From assembly GCA_023362775.1 (NCBI GenBank), contig JALMGJ010000004.1, positions 84,329,798 to 84,393,797 on the forward strand: DNA of 64,000 bases, read 5' to 3'. The notes beneath the pieces were generated by a model. It saw only the letters and a program-made list of their open reading frames with translations, made no database searches and was not told the DNA's origin. Shown here one piece after another: positions 34,189-45,812 of the stretch; within the stretch, counting starts at the first letter, position 1, and every line of letters starts with the position of its first letter. Made by a program: the position numbers and the translations under genes. Source of the DNA: Charina bottae. Taxonomy: Eukaryota > Chordata > Lepidosauria > Squamata > Charinaidae.

Positions 34189-35758
34189 TTTTTTTATTAT
34201 TATTATTATTATTATTTAAATTTATCCCCGCCCATCTCCCGAATCAGGGGACTCTGGGCGGTTTACAGGACAACAGTTAAAATGTATACATAAAATTACA
34301 GCAGTATAAAATAATTATAAATCCAGATGGGTATTATTTAAAAGAAGGACATTAAAATTACGGGATTAGCCATCTCCATGAGGAGCTATCCCTTCCTCCT
34401 TCCCATGCCAGGTGGCAGAACCAGGTCTTCAGCTCTTTCCTAAAGGTTGGGAGGGAGGAGATCTGTCTCAACTCTGGGGGCAAGCTGTTCCATAAAGTGG
34501 GTGCTGTTACAGAGAAGGCCCGCCTCCTAGACCCCATCAGATGACATTCTCTAATTGATGGGGTACGTAGCAGGGCCTCTCTGGATGACCGGGTGGGGCA
34601 GGTTGATAACATGGGGATAAGACGGTCCCTCAGGTATTCTGGTCCCATGCCATGTAGGGCTTTAAAGGTGATAACCAACACCTTGAATTGTACCCGGAAG
34701 CAAACCGGCACCCAATGCAGCTCGTGGAGCAACGGTGTTACATGTGCAGATCTTGGGGCACCCAATATTGCCCGTGCAGCTGCATCCTGCACCAGCTGAA
34801 GCTTCCGGATAGTCTTCAAGGGTAGCCCCATGTAGAGCGCATTGCAATAATCTACGTGGGAGATGACAAGAGCGTGAGTGACTGTATGGAGGGCATCGCG
34901 TTCCAGGAATGGGCGTAACTGGCGCACCAACCGAAGTTGCGCAAAAGCCCTCCTAGCCACGACTGCCACCTGCTCTTCTAGCAGGAATCGTGAGTCTAGA
35001 AGAACCCCCAGATTACGCACTGGTTCTGAACGGGGTAGTGCTACCCCATCGAGAACCAAAGATGATAATTTCCCAGAAGACGTTAAGCCATCAATCCACA
35101 GCCACTCGGTCTTACCAGGGTTCAACTGAAGCCTGTTGTTCCCCATCCAGGCCCTCACAGCCCCCAGGCACTGGGACAGGGTGGACACTGCATCACTTAC
35201 TTCACCAGGGATGGAGATATACAATTGAGTATCATCCGCATACTGATGATACCTCATCCCATGGTGTCGGATGACCTCGCCCAGCGGTTTCATGTAGATG
35301 TTGAACAGGAGAGGAGAGAGAACCGAGCCCTGCGGCACCCCACATAGGAGCGAACGCGGGTTGGATCTCTCCTCCCCTATCACCACCAACTGGGAGCGGC
35401 CCCGGAGGAAGGAGGTGAACCAGCGCAAAACTACGCCGCCCACCCCCAACTCCCTAAGCCGCCCCAAAAGGATACCATGTATCAAAAGCCACTGAGAGAT
35501 CCAAGAGAGCCAGGATGGATGCACTACCTCCATCCCGCTCCCGCCAGAGGTCATCCATAAGCGCGACCAATGCAGTCTCCATCCCATATCCCAGCCTGAA
35601 ACCTGACTGAAAAGGGTCAAGATAATCCGCTTCATCCAGAGTCCTTTGAAGTTGCAACACCACCACTTTCTCAACCACCTTTCCCAAAAAGGGAAGGTGG
35701 GAGACTGGACGAAAATTGTCCAGAATGGTTGGGTCCAGGGAAGGCTTCTTGATATCAC
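34189..35758 (-). pseudogene. L2-clade LINE, RT and 3' end, well preserved
   Basis: Minus-strand frames 35762-35454 and 35460-34358 cover the RT from DPTILDNFRPVSHLPFLGKV to the C-terminal TLWNSLPPELRQ region. They include GVPQGSVLSPLLFNIYMKPL and YHQYADDTQLYI (catalytic YADD). A short deletion at the AFDT-HGILLGRL joint (about 35480) shifts the frame. The 3' UTR ends at 34190 with gatgggcggggataaatttaa and (AAT)n. It is 5' truncated near 35755. The endonuclease is absent. Confidence 0.9.
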
Positions 35759-36066
35759 CCACTTGTGCTCTGCATAGCTGCTTCTTGCAAGGAGGCTTGG
35801 GAGCTAAGGGAATATCACCATGCTCAGAACTGCTGTGTAGCCTTTATGGACATATGACCCACAAAAACCTCACTTTCTTGTTTGAAATTGTATGTTTTGG
35901 ATACAATTAATTTACAACTTAAGAGAGATATTCCGAACGACAGGAAAGGACAAAAACACTTGGTGAGTTGCCTTCTTTTTGGAATTAAGTAGAGGGGAAA
36001 AAATACTACTTAAAGGATTTTAATTTAAAATCAAAAGGTTAACAAGATTGTGATTTAATAAATTTT
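35759..36066 (+). mobile_element. L1 5' UTR-like fragment, right of L2
   Basis: Non-L2 sequence between the L2 5' edge and the next L1 start at 36067. Probably the rest of the L1 leader begun at 34048. There is no ORF. Confidence 0.35.
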
Positions 36067-36716
36067 TAAATGGACTTCTGGTGGGGGACATGGTTGACTG
36101 ACCAGCTGTGTCTGCGACTTCCGCAGGCAGATATGACAACGCTGGTTTTTTTGGGGGGCGCAGGCAGGTTTTTCCTGCAGTCCCAGAGCATTTTCATGTT
36201 TAGAAAATGCTTGGAATTATCCCATTTGTGCTCCATAATGCTGTCTTGCAGCCATAGAATTGCAAACAGCGTTCGCGATGGTTTGGTAAGAGACGACGGG
36301 AGACGGGGACTCCATCTTTTCCATGCCACGTTGTAGACTTAAGGAATATTAAGTCAAGGCCCCCCATTTCTAAATCACCCAATTTATATTTTTAAGTTTT
36401 GTACCCTAAGAGAGGCTCTCTACAGTAAGAAGAAGTGGGTTATCTTGGTATTTATCATTATTTTTGGATTAATTTTTATTTTTTAAATTTTTTTATTAAA
36501 GTGTTGGTTTGTTTTCCCATTTAAAGATTAATGGGAATTGAGAATAAATAATTGCCTCCCTGTTGATACTTTTGTACTGAATTTGAAGGATTTAATATTT
36601 TTCTGCACTGGAACTGCTGTTTTGGATTTTTGGCTTTCTGCTCACTTTCTTTAGCTGCTTGGTAGCATACTTTCTCCTGTCAATTTCACTCAGAAGTTTC
36701 TTATTAACTTATTAAC
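36067..36716 (+). mobile_element. L1 5' UTR (second L1 subfamily)
   Basis: Begins ggacttctggtgggggacat. It shares with 58505-59600 the blocks ggtaagagacgacggga, accctaagagaggc and a common AT-rich end (gaactgctgttttg, ctttctgctcactttc). This is the same L1 subfamily, different from L1-A/B. ORF1 is missing; an L2 starts directly after. Confidence 0.65.
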
Positions 36717-36719
36717 TCA

Positions 36720-38795
36720 GCCGAGACACCGGGGCAGGGGAGGAGGGGTGGCAGTTGTCATCCGAGAGTCCCTTGTGGCCTTCAGGGGCGCTGCTCCAAA
36801 ATTGACGGGGTGTGAGACCCTGTTTTTCAAGTTGGGTTCACGAGAACAGTTGGGAGTGTTGCTGCTGTACCAGCCTCCCTGCTGCGTAGCAACCTCCCTG
36901 CCTGAGCTGCTCGAGGCTGTCTCGGGGTTGGCGGTGGAGTTCCCCTGACTTATGGTTCTGGGGGACTTCAATCTGCCATCTCTGGGACGGTCCTCAGAGG
37001 CGGCCCGGGAGTTCATGGCTACCATGGCAGCTATGGGCCTGTCTCAGATTATTCGTGACCCGACTCGTGACAGTGGTCTCACCCCGGACTTAGTTTTCTT
37101 GTCTGAGCAGTGGCAATGTGATCTGAGGGGAGAGTTACATCTTTCCCCATTGTCATGGTCATACCACGCCCTGGTGACCCTGAGACTCTCTTGTGCTACC
37201 CCACTCTGCAGGGAGGCGGGACCCATTCGATTGGTCTGCCCCCGGAGACTGATGGACCCAGTGAGGTTTCAGAAGGAGCTGGGGGTTATTCCCGAGGACT
37301 TGCTTCACGGTCCAGTGGAGGTCCTCGCTGCAGCCTGGAATAAGGCAGCGGCCGGAGCCCTGGACAAGATCGCACCTATGCGACCTCTCCGGCCCTGCTC
37401 GACCCGCTGCTCTCCGTGGTTCACGGAAGAGTTAAGGGCTTTGAAGAGGGTTAAGAGACATCTAGAGCGCCGCTGGAGAAAGACGAAGACTGAATCTGAC
37501 CGAACACAAGCTAGAGCTGCAGTTAAGGCCTACCTTGTGGCAGTAAGAGCAGCGAAACGTGAATATTTCTCCGCTCTTATTGCGTCCGCAGAATGCCGCC
37601 CGATGGCCCTTTTCAAGATTACAAGATCACTTTTGGGTCGGGAGCAGGGGGAGACCCATTTACAGGGCCGTTCTGAAGAGTTTTCTGAGCATCTGCAGGA
37701 CAAAATCGCTCAGATTCATTCCAAGTTGGACTCCAAGCGTGAGACAAGATCTGGGGAGATGCCAGGGGCTTGTACTTACCACGTTATCTGGGAACAGTTT
37801 GATCCTGTTGCGCCTGATGAAGTAGACAGGATCCTCCGGATTGTAAACGCCACCACATGCCAGCTTGACCCATGTCCCTCCTGGCTGGTGAAATCAGCTA
37901 GTGAGGTGACATGTGGCTGGGTCCAGGTGATGATTAATTCGTCCTTGAGTGAGGGGGTGTTTCCGGCTGCCTTTAAGGAGGTGCTGGTGCACCCCCTCCT
38001 CAAGAAACCTTCCCTGGACCCTACAATCCTGGGCAATTTTCGCCCAGTCTCCCACCTTCCCTTTTTAGGAAAGGTGGTTGAGAAGGTGGTGGCGTTGCAA
38101 CTCCAGAGGATTCTGGATGAAACGGATTATCTGGACCCCTTCCAGTCAGGTTTCAGGCTGGGATATGGGACGGAGACTGCATTAGTCATGCTTATGGATG
38201 ATCTCTGGCGAGAGCGGGATGGAGCGAGTGCGTCCATCCTTGCTCTCTTAGATCTCTCAGCGGCTTTCGATACCGTCGACCACGGTATACTTTTGGGGCG
38301 CCTCGAGGAGTTGGGGGTGGGCGGCGTGGTTTTGCGCTGGTTCGCCTCCTTTCTCCAGGGCCCTTCCCAGTCGGTGTTGATAGGGGAGGAGAGAGCTGAC
38401 CTGAGACCCCTGACTTGTGGGGTGCCGCAGGGGTCGGTTCTCTCTCCACTCCTATTTAACATCTACATGAAGCCACTGGGCGAGATCATCCGCCACCACG
38501 GGATGAGGTATCACCAATATGCTGATGATACCCAGTTATATATCTCCATCCCGGGTGAAATAGGTGATGCGGTCGATGCCCTATCTCAGTGCCTGGAGGC
38601 TGTGGGGGTCTGGATGGGGAACAACAGGCTTCAACTGAACCCTGGTAAGATGGAGTGGCTGTGGATTGATGGCCCCCCTGGATCCGAGAAGTTGTCATCT
38701 TTGGTTCTTGGGGGGGTTGCACTACCCCACTCGGATCCAGTCCGGAATCTGGGGGTCCTCCTGGACTCGTGACTCCTGCTCAAAGAGCAGGTGGC
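36720..38795 (+). pseudogene. L2-clade LINE with near-intact endonuclease-RT frame
   Basis: One frame runs from about 36721 to 38769, broken only by TGA at 36949 and TGA at 38770. The endonuclease part reads RGGVAVVIRE, LYQPPCC, then VLGDFNLPSL, and ends SPLSWSYHALV. The catalytic SDH is SYH (one base change), so nicking is probably lost. The RT part (from about 37990) has FRPVSHLPFLGKVVEKV, LDLSAAFDTVDHGILLGRL, GVPQGSVLSPLLFNIYM and YHQYADDTQLYI. L2 RT normally copies its RNA at the nicked target. The start of the endonuclease and the 3' end are missing; L1 sequence follows at 38796. Confidence 0.92.
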
Positions 38796-39860
38796 AGAAA
38801 CAAAAACAAAAGTTTGTGTGAAGAATTCATTTCAGCAGGAATGAAAAAAAAATGAAGTTGTTTTGTATATAAATTCTCACCTATGTCCAAAACTTACATT
38901 GATGATTATGGCAAATATGTTTGGGTGTAAGTTAATCTAAGTGGGCTAAGACTTTGATATTGGGAATTTATGCCCCAAATGAAGATAAAACAGCATTTTA
39001 TAAAGGATTTTTGGATAAATTATTGGACTTTACATATGAAAATTGTGTCTCCTGGGAGATTGGAATAGGGTGGTTTCCCCACAAAAAGATAGAACTTCTG
39101 AGAAAAATATTAAAAATACACAAGGCAAACTACCAAAGGTTTTCTTTGACTTAATGGACAATTTGGAGTTTGTTGATGCATGGAGATATAAAAATGGTGA
39201 CTCAAAAGAAAGTATGTATTTTTTTGAAAGACATAGATCTTTTTCATGAATAGATATGATTTGGATGTCTAAGACTTTGGCTACTAATGTTCACAAAGTG
39301 GAAATATTGCCAAAGACTTTCTCAGACCACAACCCAGTGACTTTAACTTTTAAAAGGAAAAATGCCTCTTTTAGATGGAGATTGAATGAGATGTTGTTGC
39401 AAAAGGAAACAGTAGTGGAAGATTGCAAAAAGAAGTTAAAATAATTTTTTGAGAATAATCTTAATAAAGACACAGAAATAAGAATGGTTTGGGATTTTAT
39501 AAGATGATATTTTATACAATGTAACAGTGAATTTAAAAAGAAAAGGCAAGAGAAAATACAAATGATTTTGGATGAGATTAAAAAAAAGAAAGAAGAGTTT
39601 AAAATATCCCCAGAGAGGACAACTATTACCCACCAAATTAAGCTTCTACAGAGGCAATTATCTATGTTAACAGTGAGAGAGATGGAAATAAAGATGAATT
39701 ATGCAAAACAAAGAAATTTGGAATTTGCAAATAAACCGGGGAAATGGTTGGCATATAAGTTGCAAAAAGAAAAAGAAAATAAAGTGATACTAAAGTTACA
39801 AGAAGGAAATACTGTTATAACAGATAGTGCAAGTATGTGACAAGTGTTTCAGCATTTTTC
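38796..39860 (+). pseudogene. L1 ORF2 fragment (endonuclease to linker)
   Basis: Frames 38954-39154, 39043-39249, 39256-39444 and 39562-39840 give, in order, ILGIYAPNEDKTAFYKGF, LLGDWNRVV, DMIWMSKTLATNVHKVEIL, SDHNPVTLTF (endonuclease end) and KQRNLEFANKPGKWLAYKLQ (pre-RT linker, nearly as in L1-B). RT is absent. At least four frame breaks. It may belong with the leader at 36067, with L2 between them. Confidence 0.85.
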
Positions 39861-40651
39861 CAGGGAAACAGATAGTATTCCTATTCAACAACTTTCAGAG
39901 AAAGTTTCTCATCTTCAGCGCCATCACCTTGTTATTTTCTCATTGATGCAATTTGTTCTCTAAATGTTAGGTGTTTGCTAAGTGATGAGGAATTAAAATA
40001 TTTATGCAGGGTTGAACATACAATCATCCTGTACACTGGCAGCATAGAGTGTATAGGCTGACTGGAGCCTCCACTGAACTGAAAATGGTCTGTGATGTCC
40101 CATTAATGGTAGAATGTTTGTTTTAAAGAGCAGCACATATTAATATTTAAAGTTTTCACCGCTCAGCACATACCTGTAGTATTACTGTACTTCCTGAGAT
40201 ATCAAGAAGACAGCTGATAATGGTGGAAAAGGATTAATCTACTGTGGAAGTACACTAAATGCTACCACAGCAAACATTATACTGTTGCTAAATATTCTTA
40301 TGGCATTTGTCTAGACAACTCTTTTCATAATAGACCATTTATGTATATATTTATTTCATTACTAGTTCCTTTGTAGATAAAATAATCTCTTGATCTTAAG
40401 GTAAATAATCATTGGTAGCATGCAGAGAAGAGCCACAATTTACCTTCCCATCCCTTGACAACATCTCTTGGTCCTCTTACATTCTCAAGATGAGAAATAG
40501 TGAAAAGATTAGCAAGCTGGCTAGGCAAGGATGATGAGGAAAATGTAATGAAATCCCTAGTGTATCCAAGGATGTTTGAATGTGTTTCTTGTGTTTTGCA
40601 TTACAATTGTTCAGGTGAAACTGTTCATTCAAACAGGAGTAGAATTTGTGG
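39861..40651. other. No recognised feature
   Basis: Mixed AT-rich DNA between an L1 scrap and a SINE. Nothing assigned. Confidence 0.4.
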
Positions 40652-40660
40652 AAATTTCAT

Positions 40661-40995
40661 AAAGGTAAAGGTTCCCCCCACACATTTGTGTAGTCGTGTC
40701 CGACTCTAGGGGCCGGTGCTCATCTCCGTTTGTTAGCCGAAGAGCCAGTGTTGTCCGAAGACGCTTCCGCGGTCATGTGGCCGGCATGACGCGCGCGGAA
40801 CGCTGTTACCTACCCACCGAAGCGGTACCTATTCATCTACTTGCATTTGCATGCTTTCGAATTGCTAGGTTGGCAAGAGCTGGGGCGAGTGCGGGAGCAC
40901 ACTCCGTCACGTGTGGCTAGGGATTCGAACCTCCGAACCTGCGATCTTACGATCGACAAGCCTGGCGTCTTACCCGCTGAGCCACCACGCCCCTT
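40661..40995 (-). repeat. tRNA-derived SINE with intact-looking A and B boxes
   Basis: On the minus strand: ggggcgtggtggctcagcgg (A-box region), then ggaggttcgaatcc (B-box). The body contains gctttcgaattgct and gccggcatgacgcgcgcgga on +, and the 3' end gives aacctttacctttatg. A 9-bp repeat, aaatttcat, lies at 40652-40660 and 40996-41004. CpG sites are well preserved, which suggests a young copy. The same family is at 58955-59283. Confidence 0.85.
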
Positions 40996-41004
40996 AAATT
41001 TCAT

Positions 41005-42229
41005 GAATGCAAATACCTAGGTTTATCTGTGATATTTCAGGTTCTAAGTTGTCACCATTTGTCTTCCTTCTGATCTAGAAGTCCTTACCATTTCTAACCA
41101 TACAGTTAGTAGCAACTTGGCTACTAGGAAGAGAACGTGGAACAGAATGGACTTCTCTCAACTGAAAAACCTCAGTAATCATTTTACATAGACGTTAAAT
41201 ATGCATCTAACATAAAAATTAACAATACAGGAGCTATAGAATCCACAGCCCATACATTAATCTATGCTTGTTTTATGAGATATTAGAGCCTGTTTTGTTT
41301 ACCTTCATAAAGTAAATATTCAGGTCATACTTATTTATTTTAAATAAAAATTATTTTCCACAATCAAATGTATTTTATATGGATGGTGCCAAATTTTGTT
41401 CTGCTGACTGCTGGGCATGAGCTGACTGCTTCTCCTATATTATAGTACCATCTTATTGTTGTCAGACTTTGATCATAATAAGAACACTGATTAGCCAATG
41501 ACAAAAGACTTAGTGCTACATACACACTGACACAGAAGCTGTATGTTTCTCCTTTGATCATATGTATTAGCTCTAGTATTATACTTTTTTGTGTTATTGA
41601 TATTTATTTTAGATTATAAATATTAGTTTGAGAGTTACAGTTTTAGTTTTAAAAGTATTATGCAATTTAGTTTCTAAGTATTAGTTTTAGAGTTACAGTT
41701 TTAGTGTTAATAATACCTCATTATATTATACTCCACTTACATTTCTGAAGTTACACTGGCCCACTGCTTTCTGTTTTGTATTTCTTTTTACTTGTTTGCC
41801 TGCTTGTTCTTGATTTATGCTGGTTGTTGATCAAAATAAATATTGGATTGGGTTGGTAATAATAAATACTTGAAGTTCTAATTTTATTGTATTTTCCCCA
41901 TTCATCTTTCTATTATATTATTATTATATATTATATTATATATTATTAAGTTTTCCTCAACTTGGACTCCATCACTTATGTTGGACCAGTTTCTGTAATT
42001 CTCTTACTGGTTGGCCACCAAGCTTGGGAAGTCACAATCTTTCCTTTGCAACACAAATTAAGTTAAATAAATATAATTAATTAAATATATATAATGCTTA
42101 TAAAATTTTAGGTGGTTTGTAAATTATGATACGGTGACCATAATTTGCTTATTTGCTAGTATCTTATACCCATCATTTTTTCCCTTTTACTATATGCATA
42201 AATATGTTTTTCCCCTTACATTGATTATG
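41005..42229. other. No gene; small local repeats
   Basis: 41630-41705 holds two copies of gagttacagttttagt; 41910-41950 is an ATT-rich run. No coding or mobile element recognised. Confidence 0.45.
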
Positions 42230-42231
42230 AT

Positions 42232-42270
<39 letters not shown>

Positions 42271-43610
42271 CTTATCACATTTATATCCCGCCCATCTCCC
42301 TCACAAGGAGGGACCCTGGGAGGTTCACAATAAAAAGTTTAGAATCAATAAAAGACCATAAATAACACTAATAATCAGTAAAAATACCTAATTACAATCT
42401 GATCCAAGCAATGGTAGATCTTACTTATCCCATGGGCCAGTAAGGCTGGTCAAGGCAGATCTAAGAGATCAGCCAACCCCAAGACTGGCTATTCCCCTCC
42501 CTTCCCCAAGCATGGTGGCCAAACCAGGTCTTTAGGTTTTTTATAAAGTCCAGGAGAGAGGGGGCCGATCTTATTTCAGGGGGAAGAATATTCCAGAGGG
42601 TGGGGGCTACTGCAGAGAAGTCACGCTTCTTGGACCCTGTCAGATGGAACTCTCTTACAGACAGGGCTCGTAGCATGCCCTCTCTGCATGACCAGGTGGG
42701 ACGGGTTGATGTGACAGGGATGAGATGGTTCCTCAGGTAACCTGGTCCCATGCCATGTAGGGCTTTAAAGGTGATAACCAACACCTTGAATTGAATCCGG
42801 AAGCAAACTGGAACCCAATGCAGCTCACGGAGCAAAGGTATTATGTTTGCTGATCTTGAGGCACCTGAAATCGCCCGCGCACCTGCATTCTGAACCAGCT
42901 GAAGTTTCTGGATGCTCTTCAAGGGTAGCCCCATGTAGAGCGCATTACAATAGTCTATATGGGAGATGACCAGGGCATGAGTGACCATTTGAAGGGCCTC
43001 TCGCTCCAGGAAAGGGCACAACTGTCACACAACACGAAGTTGTGCAAAGGCCCTTCTGGCCACGACTGCCACCTGCTCTTAGAGCAGGAGTCATGAGTCC
43101 AAGAGGACCCCCAAGTTACGCACTGGTTCTGTCTGGGGCAGTGCAACCCCATCCAGAACTAAGGATGGTAAATTCCTGGACACCGAGGGGCTATTAATCC
43201 ACAGCCACTCCATCTTACCAGGGTTCAGCTGAAGCCTGTTGTTCCCCATCCAGACCCACACTTAACTGCGGCTCTAGCTTGTGTTCGGTTGGGTTCAGTC
43301 TTTGTCTTCCTCCAGCGGTGCTCTAGGCATCTCTTAATCCTCTTCAGGACCCTCAACTCCTCCGTGAACCACAGGGAGTGTCGGGTTCAATAGGATAAGA
43401 GAGGCTGCACAGGCACGATCCTGTCCAAGGCCCTGGCCACCTCTCTATTCCAGGTAGCAGCCAGGGCCTCTGCTGGACCATGCAGCAGATCCTCTGGGAT
43501 AACCCCCAGCTCCCTCTGAAACTGAGTTGGGTCCATCAGTCACTGGGGGCGGACCAATCAAATAGGTCATGTCTCCCTGCGGAGTGGGGCGGCATAAGAG
43601 AATCTCAAGA
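42230..43610 (-). pseudogene. L2-clade LINE with large internal deletion
   Basis: The 3' end on the minus strand is an (AAAT)n tail (42230-42271 on +), preceded by the L2 signature gatgggcgggatataaatgt. The frame 43021-42461 is the RT C-terminal end (ALVISHIDYCNALYMGLPLK, then TLWNILPPEI). At about 43261 the sequence jumps from the WMGNNRL block straight to the TQARAAVK block. By comparison with 36720-38795, about 1.07 kb holding all catalytic RT motifs is missing. The remaining 43262-43610 is the region between endonuclease and RT. Confidence 0.88.
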
Positions 43611-43675
43611 GAATTACAATCAATGATGATTGTAACTTGTAATAATCTCAGATATTAAGACTGTAATATATGATT

Positions 43676-43801
43676 AGAGAGCCAGTTTAGTGTAGTAGTT
43701 AAGGCACCAGGCTAGAAATTGGGAGACTGTGACTTCTAGTCCCACCTTAGGCTCAGATCCAGCTGAGTGACCTTGGGCCAGTCATTCTCTGCATCCTAAG
43801 A
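43676..43801 (+). repeat. tRNA-derived SINE (Sauria-like), 3' truncated
   Basis: gagagccagtttagtgtagt, then aggcaccaggctagaaa, gttctagtccc-type B box and gtgaccttgggccagtca. The tail is missing, cut by the CR1 edge. Confidence 0.75.
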
Positions 43802-44131
43802 CTAGTGCTATTCACATCTTTATAAATGCCTAGATTATGCAACATAAAGATTGCTTAGTAACTTTGCAGATGGTACAAAGTTAGAGTGATTGCCTGATAC
43901 TGTAGAAAATAAAATCATGATTCACAATTACTTCAACAGGTTTGAATATTGGGCCAAATCCAATGGAATTATATTTAATAGTGACAGGTATGAAGTCTGA
44001 TATCAAGTTAGGTACAAGAACAGAGGCACATAGCTTGGCAGCAGTAAGTGAAAGAAAGATCTAGGGGCCCTAAATGGACTGCCAACTGAACAGGAGCTAG
44101 TAGTATGATGCAGATGCTAAACAGGCCAATG
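43802..44131 (+). pseudogene. CR1 LINE, RT end (left of PLE)
   Basis: Bases at 43802-43890 read as FNIFINDLDY..IK-type sequence, then a decayed KFADDT block (cagatggtacaaag), the CR1-type catalytic loop (FADD, unlike YADD in L2). It continues to gatctaggggccctaaatgg and gatgcagatgctaa, matching CR1 order. A PLE splits it. Confidence 0.8.
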
Positions 44132-44138
44132 AAGCCAA
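44132..44138. repeat. PLE target-site duplication, left copy
   Basis: aagccaa here and at 45261-45267; joining the two restores the CR1 order. Confidence 0.7.
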
Positions 44139-45260
44139 TGATCAACAACATATTCAAAGGAATAAAATTTACGAGGGAGAAGAAAACAACACCACACTAC
44201 ACTTCCTGGATATTCTCATCAGCAGAGGAAACAACGACAAATTAGAAACTTAAGTCTAATGAAAAACAACCCACACTAACCAAGTGCTCCATTACCAAAG
44301 TAACAACCAAACCTCCCACAAGAGGAGCTTTGTAAGTACATTATTCAGATGAGTACAAGCCCACTGCAGCAACCCAGAACAGCAGAAAAAGGAAACAGAC
44401 CGCCTATACAACATCTTCCAACAAAATGGATACCCATGCAATTTTATCAAAAAAGTGCCTGACTACACAACCCACCACAGCACAACCAGCATAAGTCATG
44501 AAAAGGATAACACTACCATACATCAAAAATATCTCAGAAACAACTAACAGACTACTACAACCACACGGTATCACTATAGCACACAAACGAACTACAGCTT
44601 TCCAGCTTAATTAAACCAAAAGACCCAGTAGCCCAAGAACAACAACAACAATTAAAAAAGGAGTCATCTATAACATACAGTGTAAGGACTATAACAGCCA
44701 CTATGTAGGACAGACTGGCAGAAGACTAGCAAAGCAGATCCATGAACACCAACTAGCAGTCAGAAGACATGATGAAAAATCCTTAATCTCATGACACATG
44801 GACAGACTCAACCACAGTTTCAAGCAACCAGAGTTTCAACTGGGAAACTGAGCATCCTAGACCAAGCTAAATACAAAATGCTAGGGGATTCCTGGAAGCT
44901 TGACATTCAGATAAATCAGCCATCTATAGAAACATAGAAATAAACCATATTTATACACTATTCAAAAGAGACAATAAAAAAGCTAAGAAAAATACAAAAA
45001 GACCAGAACACATCCTCTCTGGCAACCAACATGCAAAATAAGCAGGGATTAACACCAGACAAATAATCAAGCAGAAAACAATACCCTAATCAAGGAACAA
45101 CCAAGGAGAAAACCACATCCCCACCAAAATTGGCAGGACAAGCTACTGTATATAAACAGGGAGCAAACCCCACACTCACTCACACTGATGATGTTATGTA
45201 GTTGGTTAATGAAATGTCTGCAAGCAAACAACCAAGCTTAGAGAGCACCAAGGACTCCTC
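44139..45260 (+). mobile_element. Penelope-like element (family 2) in CR1
   Basis: Starts within the C-terminal RT/connector region (HFLDILISRGNNDKLE-type). At 44667-44790 it reads a GIY-YIG nuclease core: VIYNIQCKDYNSHYVGQTGR, then RLAKQIHEHQLAVRRHDE. Next come the DRLNHSF block, an Asn/Lys-rich end, a hammerhead-like core (45185-45214), and the terminus with gagagcaccaaggactcct. Many in-frame stops. It is 5' truncated with a 7-bp duplication. Confidence 0.85.
45185..45214 (+). ncRNA. Hammerhead-like core in PLE end (decayed stem)
   Basis: CTGATGA at 45185-45191 and GAAA at 45211-45214 are kept. The stem between (TTATG with GGTTAA) is mismatched. Confidence 0.45.
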
Positions 45261-45812
45261 AAGCCAAGTCTTGGGATGCATCAATGGAAGAATTCTGTCA
45301 CGATCAGAGGATGTAATCATTCCACTGTACCTTGTACTGGTTTGACAACATTTGGAAGGCCATGTCTACATCTAGGCATCACACTTTAAAGAAGTAATGA
45401 AGAAGCTGGAGTGGGTTCAGAGGAGAGCTAATGTAACAATAAGGATCTGTAAACCAAATCTTATGAAGAAAGGTTTAACACACTGGGGATGTTTAGCATG
45501 TGAGGAGACTATGAGCAGATATGACAGTGGTCTACAAATATTGAAAGGCTATCACATGCAAGAAGGGGAAGATCTGTTCTCAGACTAAGAAGTTGAAAAG
45601 CAATACTGGTTTGAAATTATAAAGAGATTCAGGCTGAATATTAGGAGGAATTTTGTAATGGTCAGTACTGTTAAGTAGTAGAACCATCTGCTTATAAATA
45701 GGAGCTAGATAGCCTGTTGAGACTGGTTTAGTGAAGTCTTGAACTGGGCAAGGAGGTGGATTAAATGACCTATACAGTCCCTTCCAATTCATGTATTCTA
45801 TTATTCTATTTC
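45261..45812 (+). mobile_element. CR1 LINE 3' end (right of PLE)
   Basis: Continues CR1: tcttgggatgcatcaatgga, then gaagctggagtgggttcaga, agattcaggctgaatattag, aggaggtggattaaatgacc, ttccaattcatg, and the CR1 tail ATTCTATTATTCTATT. This 3' end is diagnostic for CR1. RT coding is broken by stops. Confidence 0.9.

Noticed and set aside
40890..40990. A genuine tRNA gene on the minus strand
   Set aside because: A and B boxes are present, but the cloverleaf does not close well and the unit continues into a SINE body with TSD.
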